Origin: Candidatus Thorarchaeota archaeon
Lineage (GTDB): Archaea > Asgardarchaeota > Thorarchaeia > Thorarchaeales > Thorarchaeaceae
NCBI GenBank assembly: GCA_004524595.1
Contig: SDOA01000031.1
Coordinates: 1-35,708 of the forward strand
Direction of reading: 5' to 3'
Length of the DNA: 35,708 nt
The notes below the pieces were generated by a model, which saw only the letters and a program-made list of their open reading frames with translations, searched no databases and was not told the DNA's origin. This document shows, in pieces, positions 31,733-35,708 of the stretch. Both the position numbers and the translations under genes were made by a program. Positions within the stretch are counted from its first letter, which is position 1. Each line of letters opens with the position of its first letter.

Positions 31733-32278
31733 GTGAAGAAACGATTTGCGCTGATTGTGGTAGTTATCACTCTTTCGTTTATTGTTGGAGTAACCGCTTG
31801 GACTCAGGACTCATATGCTAGTAGAGGAATAAATTCAGTGACTAATATTCAGTTGGATGCTCTTTCATGGAAATCTTTCGCTGTTGCATGTGAAAGGGGT
31901 GATACACTCTCTGGTTCCTTCAGATTGACAAGAGATGGTGACCTGTTCATCGGAGACCAGACCAAATATGACAATTGGTTACTTGGAGGAGTGAATTTCA
32001 GGATTTTCAGTGAAGAGGATTTTCAGTCTTGGAATCAAGGATTGAATGTGACTGCTGATTTTGAACGTACTAATATCGAACGACTTGATTGGTCTTTCAA
32101 GATACCCACAACAGGAATTTGGTATATAGTCTATTCTAATGACAGCATATTCATGAAGCAAATTGAAAGTAATATCACTCACAAAGGAGAGATAAACTTA
32201 GGACGTCTTGAGATATCCATCTTACTAGGAATAGTAGCAGCTCTTGGAATAGGTCTAATCTTCAAAAGAAAAAGATGA
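31733..32278 (+). CDS. Exported membrane-anchored protein, possible GOLD-like beta domain
   Basis: A 181-residue type I membrane protein: signal peptide (KKR then a hydrophobic core, about 4-23), an extracytoplasmic beta-rich domain of about 125 residues with sequons, one transmembrane helix (about 157-176) and a basic end, KRKR. The domain pattern (SGSFRLTRDGDLFIGD ... FKIPTTGIWYIVYSND) resembles beta-sandwich sensor domains and loosely the GOLD/p24 layout, including the short basic cytosolic tail; this is inference. The start is GTG 31733 with GGTGTGATAAT upstream. No operon partner. Confidence 0.7.
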   Translation: MKKRFALIVVVITLSFIVGVTAWTQDSYASRGINSVTNIQLDALSWKSFAVACERGDTLSGSFRLTRDGDLFIGDQTKYDNWLLGGVNFRIFSEEDFQSWNQGLNVTADFERTNIERLDWSFKIPTTGIWYIVYSNDSIFMKQIESNITHKGEINLGRLEISILLGIVAALGIGLIFKRKR

Positions 32279-32281
32279 GTG

Positions 32282-32306
32282 TGCTGTGGTATACAATACC
32301 ACAGCA
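32282..32306. terminator. Bidirectional hairpin terminator
   Basis: TGCTGTGGTAT-ACA-ATACCACAGCA is a perfect 11-bp stem with a 3-nt loop, between two convergent stop codons only 38 bp apart, with a T-rich tract (ACTATTTTC) on the plus side. Strong candidate for a two-way terminator. Confidence 0.65.
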
Positions 32307-32316
32307 ACTATTTTCA

Positions 32317-32769
32317 TTATTTCTCGTTGGTACTCTGAGCAGGATCTAATGTAGAATCTTTTTGATCATCTTTTGAATAAGTGACAATCAACTCATCTAC
32401 AAACTCGTAGATAGCTCTTCCTAGAACAGCTCCGAACCCTCCAAGAAGTGCACCGATAAGAACACTGATTATAATGACCAATGCCCCAAGACCATCAAGT
32501 CCAAGTAATGCAATAAAGAAGTTGGCTACATTCAATGCTTGAGCAGTTACTACAAGATACACAAAGAGAATAGACCATGCAATCCCTACTCCAAGGAATC
32601 CGACTAGGAATGCTTTCCTAATTCTTCGCACGAAGAGAGCTCCAAGAGCGCCAGCGATAAACATAGTCCGCCAATCTCCGGTTAGTTCAAACACAATACC
32701 AAATACAGTCGTGATGACTAGTGCAGGGAGCAATCCCAATTCAGGCATAATTTCGTCTATCTTTTTCAT
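32317..32769 (-). CDS. Small membrane protein downstream of penicillin acylase
   Basis: A 150-residue protein, not recognised. Hydrophobic segments at about residues 11-28, 34-50, 54-76, 82-112 suggest four helices with Gly-rich packing (LIGALLGGFGAVLGRA). The C-terminus of about 25 residues is polar. The ATG at 32769 has AGGAGG at 8 nt. It follows the acylase gene by 11 bp on the same strand, so it is very likely co-transcribed and may help export or anchor it; that role is a guess. Confidence 0.7.
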   Translation of the reverse strand: MKKIDEIMPELGLLPALVITTVFGIVFELTGDWRTMFIAGALGALFVRRIRKAFLVGFLGVGIAWSILFVYLVVTAQALNVANFFIALLGLDGLGALVIIISVLIGALLGGFGAVLGRAIYEFVDELIVTYSKDDQKDSTLDPAQSTNEK

Positions 32770-32780
32770 TTCTTTTCCTC

Positions 32781-35354
32781 CTATGGAACAAACGTAATCG
32801 TTCTCTCTATTAGAGAGCCATCAGTATCTGCAGAGTTAAATGCTTCAACAGTTGAGTAGAAGTACATTATATGATATCCATAATGGTTAGTTGATGAATC
32901 AAAAGCATACCAGAGATCAAAGTTATCATCCCAATGGGGACTGAACATATTACCACTTTGTCCACCAGGATATGCCATATAGGACATCTCTATTTGACTA
33001 AAATCTGCAATCAATCTTGTTGAGGGACCATGTCTAACAGTCCAACCACCTGCTACATTGATGGTATTTTGACCACGTTGAGAACCTCCTCCGATGTAAG
33101 TGAGACCCGCAAGATGCTCTATGTATACGATATGTCGATTACCATAATTCCAATCTGGTTCATCAATCCACTCTTGTGCAAGATTATCAAGAGCTCTTGA
33201 CAATGCTCGGACAAGTATGTCATCTCGAGATTCTCGAATTCCATTTGTTGACTTGTCATCAAAGTAATTGGTGTTATTAGTCACAATCAAATGCTCAAGA
33301 ATTGGTGTCCTCGATAGAGGAATGGCTGAATTAATATCTCGAAGTTCATCAAAGGTTTCGTAGTGAATTGCATCAAGAAGATACATCCATATAGTAGGTG
33401 CGACATGATGCGTTTCCATATCATATGTCCAACTTCTAAGAATATCAACTGCATCTGCGATAGTAGTATTTTCTATTTCTGCATTATCCCAAGCTGACAC
33501 AACATGTGGGACAATTACTTCCGCACGTACTTCAACAACATCTGCTTGAATCCGTTTCATTTCCTCAACAGTGATGCTATCATCAAGATCTAGTAGGTGA
33601 TAGATCCGCCTAGCACGATATCCATTTGCTTGGGGGCCTAGAATATCATATCCATATTCACTTGGAGCGATTGTTCGCTGATTGGCAGACTGAACAAATC
33701 CACGGGAAGGATTGATCTCTCGAGGATTGTAGGCATACGGAATATTGCTGACCATTCCAACAGAATCGTTCAATGCTGTGATAGGATATTCACCAGTGTA
33801 TCCAGCCCGAACTGGGAATCTTCCGACAACAAGCATAGCAATATTTCCCTCATCATCACCAAAAACACAGTTCTGTGGAGGACTGTCCCACCAATACATG
33901 GCATCAATAAACTCTTCGAGAGTGTCAGCTCTCATGAATCCAGCTGCTGCAACCATTTCATGGGTGACTCCAGATCCTGTCCAATTCATAGCAAGATTGG
34001 GATGAGTTCCAATTTCATAATCATATGTAGAAATTACTGAATCAATTAAAGGTCCATGCACTGACTCTTTTACAGTGAAGGCAATATCCACTCCTTCCTT
34101 TGTATGAATTGTTTCATCATGAATGATAAAGTCCTGATATTCTCCGTTGTACATGTATTGATTAGGATTAGATGGATTCAGCTGTTCTACAAAAATATCA
34201 TTTACATCAGCACCAACATTAGTGAAGCTGTATGCTAGATGATCATTATGACCAATAAGAACTGCAGGAAGTCCAGGAAAAGTTGTTCCAGTCACATCCA
34301 ATCCTTCATCGGGAACCACAATATGAGCTTCGTACCAGACAGAAGGTGCTTGAAGACTAAGATGTGGGTCTCCAGCCACGATAGGCATTCCAGTGGAAGA
34401 CTTGGAACCGTTGATAGCCCAATTATTACTTCCGACTAATTCTTCATCTCCAAATGGTTTGATAATATCATTCAAGCTTGCAAGCAAAGCTTCTAACTTG
34501 TATTCAGGAAGAATTTCTTCACTCGCAAGAGCAGTTGTGTACATACTTGGATTTTCAGTCGCAGGAAAACCACCAGGTGCAAGAGGATATTCTGCGATAC
34601 TAAGATTGACTTGTTCTTGGACTACGGGAATAGTATAGGGCATTAAATCGGGGAAGAGATCTTCATACATTGTATCATTGTCGATAGTAGTTCTAATCCA
34701 TTGTCGTTGAAAATCCATAATGGAACCAGATAATCCCCAGGTAAGCATTTTAGCATTGACAAAACAATCAACAAAAGTCCAAGGCTCTGGAGTGAATCCA
34801 AGTATTTTGAACTCAATAGGGGTATTTGCTGCTGTCATCGATTTTATGAAAGCATTCGCTCCAGCCACCTCAGCATAGATAGCATCTAGTGCAGTTCGGA
34901 TATCAGGATTAGTTGCTGCATTTGCTTCATACCAATCCAATGTGAGCTGTGCAGAGCGTTTGAGACCAATCGTTCGATAGAATTTATCTGAGCTGGCAGC
35001 ATATTGCCCTACGATTTCACTAATTCTACCGGCTGCCACATAGTTCTGCATAGTAATTTGAAATAGCCTATCCTTTGCATGCATATAGCCTAATGCCATG
35101 AAGGCATCATAGCTTGAATCAGCATAGATATGCGGTATCCCCATATGATCTATTATTACATCAACTTGAGCTTCAAGACCTATTAGCTGAATCCTCTGTG
35201 ATCCAGGATCGGGTGATCCATTATCGAAAATACCACCAATGGGTTGGATGATTCCCAGTCCCCCTGCTAAGGGGCCAATTGGCATTGTTAAAATCACTAT
35301 TAATGCAATAGGGCCAATTGTCGATAGTCCAAGATTAATGATTCTTCTCTTCAA
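32781..35354 (-). CDS. Penicillin-acylase-family N-terminal nucleophile hydrolase
   Basis: An 857-residue precursor. The N-terminus has a basic stretch and hydrophobic helix (about 4-28), so it is exported or membrane-anchored. The alpha-chain region (VDVIIDHMGIPHIYA; ALGYMHAKDRLFQ) leads to the autocleavage site VGSNNWAING; Ser309 would become the catalytic N-terminal Ser of the beta chain. Later motifs include VAGDPHLSLQAPS and PGGQSGNMFSPHW. The family hydrolyses amide bonds (beta-lactams, N-acyl-homoserine lactones and other acyl amides); substrate unknown. The start is TTG 35354, 5 nt after GGAG; no ATG exists before the conserved region. Confidence 0.88.
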   Translation of the reverse strand: MKRRIINLGLSTIGPIALIVILTMPIGPLAGGLGIIQPIGGIFDNGSPDPGSQRIQLIGLEAQVDVIIDHMGIPHIYADSSYDAFMALGYMHAKDRLFQITMQNYVAAGRISEIVGQYAASSDKFYRTIGLKRSAQLTLDWYEANAATNPDIRTALDAIYAEVAGANAFIKSMTAANTPIEFKILGFTPEPWTFVDCFVNAKMLTWGLSGSIMDFQRQWIRTTIDNDTMYEDLFPDLMPYTIPVVQEQVNLSIAEYPLAPGGFPATENPSMYTTALASEEILPEYKLEALLASLNDIIKPFGDEELVGSNNWAINGSKSSTGMPIVAGDPHLSLQAPSVWYEAHIVVPDEGLDVTGTTFPGLPAVLIGHNDHLAYSFTNVGADVNDIFVEQLNPSNPNQYMYNGEYQDFIIHDETIHTKEGVDIAFTVKESVHGPLIDSVISTYDYEIGTHPNLAMNWTGSGVTHEMVAAAGFMRADTLEEFIDAMYWWDSPPQNCVFGDDEGNIAMLVVGRFPVRAGYTGEYPITALNDSVGMVSNIPYAYNPREINPSRGFVQSANQRTIAPSEYGYDILGPQANGYRARRIYHLLDLDDSITVEEMKRIQADVVEVRAEVIVPHVVSAWDNAEIENTTIADAVDILRSWTYDMETHHVAPTIWMYLLDAIHYETFDELRDINSAIPLSRTPILEHLIVTNNTNYFDDKSTNGIRESRDDILVRALSRALDNLAQEWIDEPDWNYGNRHIVYIEHLAGLTYIGGGSQRGQNTINVAGGWTVRHGPSTRLIADFSQIEMSYMAYPGGQSGNMFSPHWDDNFDLWYAFDSSTNHYGYHIMYFYSTVEAFNSADTDGSLIERTITFVP

Positions 35355-35444
35355 TATCTCTCCTTCCTCATGAATCGTATTTTATATTGATGTACTTCGT
35401 GACTCTTAAGCATACGGAGAGACCCTCCAAGTCATTGAAATCTA

Positions 35445-35708
35445 TCAAGGAATCAGGTTTATTCTTCGCTCAATCATTGTTTCATCAATATCAGCATCAA
35501 TGAAGTCGTCAATTGACACGAATGCATAGACTTCGTGGTAATGATAGTGATGTGATTCTTCATCAAAATCGAAATACAATTGGAAGAGGTCATCAAAGTG
35601 CTTACTAAAGATATTGCCGCTCTGTCCTCCAGCTACAACAATTCTTGAACTCATTCTATCATTTAGATCAAGTACGTATCGGTATACAGGTCCTGAACTC
35701 ATCTCCCA
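35445..35708 (-). CDS. Second penicillin-acylase-family protein, C-terminal end only
   Basis: The last 87 residues of a gene running off the right edge. AGGQSGNIFSKHFDDLFQLY and the ending MIERRINLIP match the end of the neighbouring 857-residue acylase (PGGQSGNMFSPHWDDNFDLW; LIERTITFVP). A tail insert is His/Tyr-rich (HHYHYHE). The two are tandem paralogues on the same strand, 90 bp apart. The upstream part, including the catalytic Ser, is outside the window. Confidence 0.8.
   Translation of the reverse strand, partial: WEMSSGPVYRYVLDLNDRMSSRIVVAGGQSGNIFSKHFDDLFQLYFDFDEESHHYHYHEVYAFVSIDDFIDADIDETMIERRINLIP

Noticed and set aside
1..35708. CRISPR arrays, insertion sequences or prophage
   Set aside because: No regularly spaced long repeats, transposase, integrase or phage structural motifs were seen on either strand.

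Overview
The window reads as chromosomal DNA of an archaeon, most likely an Asgard archaeon. The evidence is a Ras/Rab-type small GTPase with all five G-boxes, an archaeal OB-fold single-stranded-DNA-binding protein, a 2-phosphoglycerate kinase-like protein, an ADP-forming acyl-CoA synthetase subunit, TATA-like promoters, and dense genes with strong GGAGG/GGTGA ribosome binding sites. A Thorarchaeia- or Heimdallarchaeia-type lineage is plausible, but sequence alone does not settle it. There are no rRNAs, convincing tRNAs, insertion sequences or CRISPR arrays.

Left part (1-16.4 kb): this is a respiratory complex I locus with an unusual electron-input module. After a partial polyprenyl diphosphate synthase comes a GlcF/HdrD-like iron-sulfur protein (467-1690, minus). 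It diverges from one continuous gene (1890-3830) that joins a GlcD-type FAD dehydrogenase to a complete NuoB. Two small membrane proteins follow. The main operon is nuoA-J-K-C-D-H-I-M1-L-M2-N (4978-16391). It has no nuoB of its own and no nuoE, F or G, so the fusion is the only NuoB visible here. The membrane arm has four antiporter-like subunits, and the lateral helix of NuoL is about 25-29 residues longer than usual, as expected for a '2M'-type complex I. Several normally invariant residues are changed in NuoA, NuoK, NuoD and NuoM1. I infer an enzyme that takes electrons from an organic donor through the flavin domain and GlcF-like clusters to NuoB cluster N2 and a membrane quinone, with pumping by an enlarged arm.

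Middle part (16.4-24.3 kb): the Ras-like GTPase, a cytosolic PAS-GAF-PAS histidine kinase, and a stand-alone TrpB2 tryptophan synthase beta chain. The trpB2 promoter carries TGTACA-like boxes spaced exactly 10 bp apart directly upstream of its TATA box, resembling the TRP boxes bound by archaeal TrpY. A minus-strand set (ssDNA-binding protein, 2-phosphoglycerate kinase-like protein, acyl-CoA synthetase alpha subunit) diverges from a single-domain response regulator.

Right part (24.3-35.7 kb): a membrane protein with a zinc ribbon and acidic tail; a CoA-disulfide reductase/NADH-oxidase-like flavoprotein; a macro-domain pair divergent from a Nudix hydrolase (probable ADP-ribose metabolism); rubrerythrin and an FprA flavodiiron protein (oxygen and peroxide defence); a small membrane-anchored exported protein; a small membrane protein; and two tandem penicillin-acylase-family hydrolases, the second cut by the window edge.
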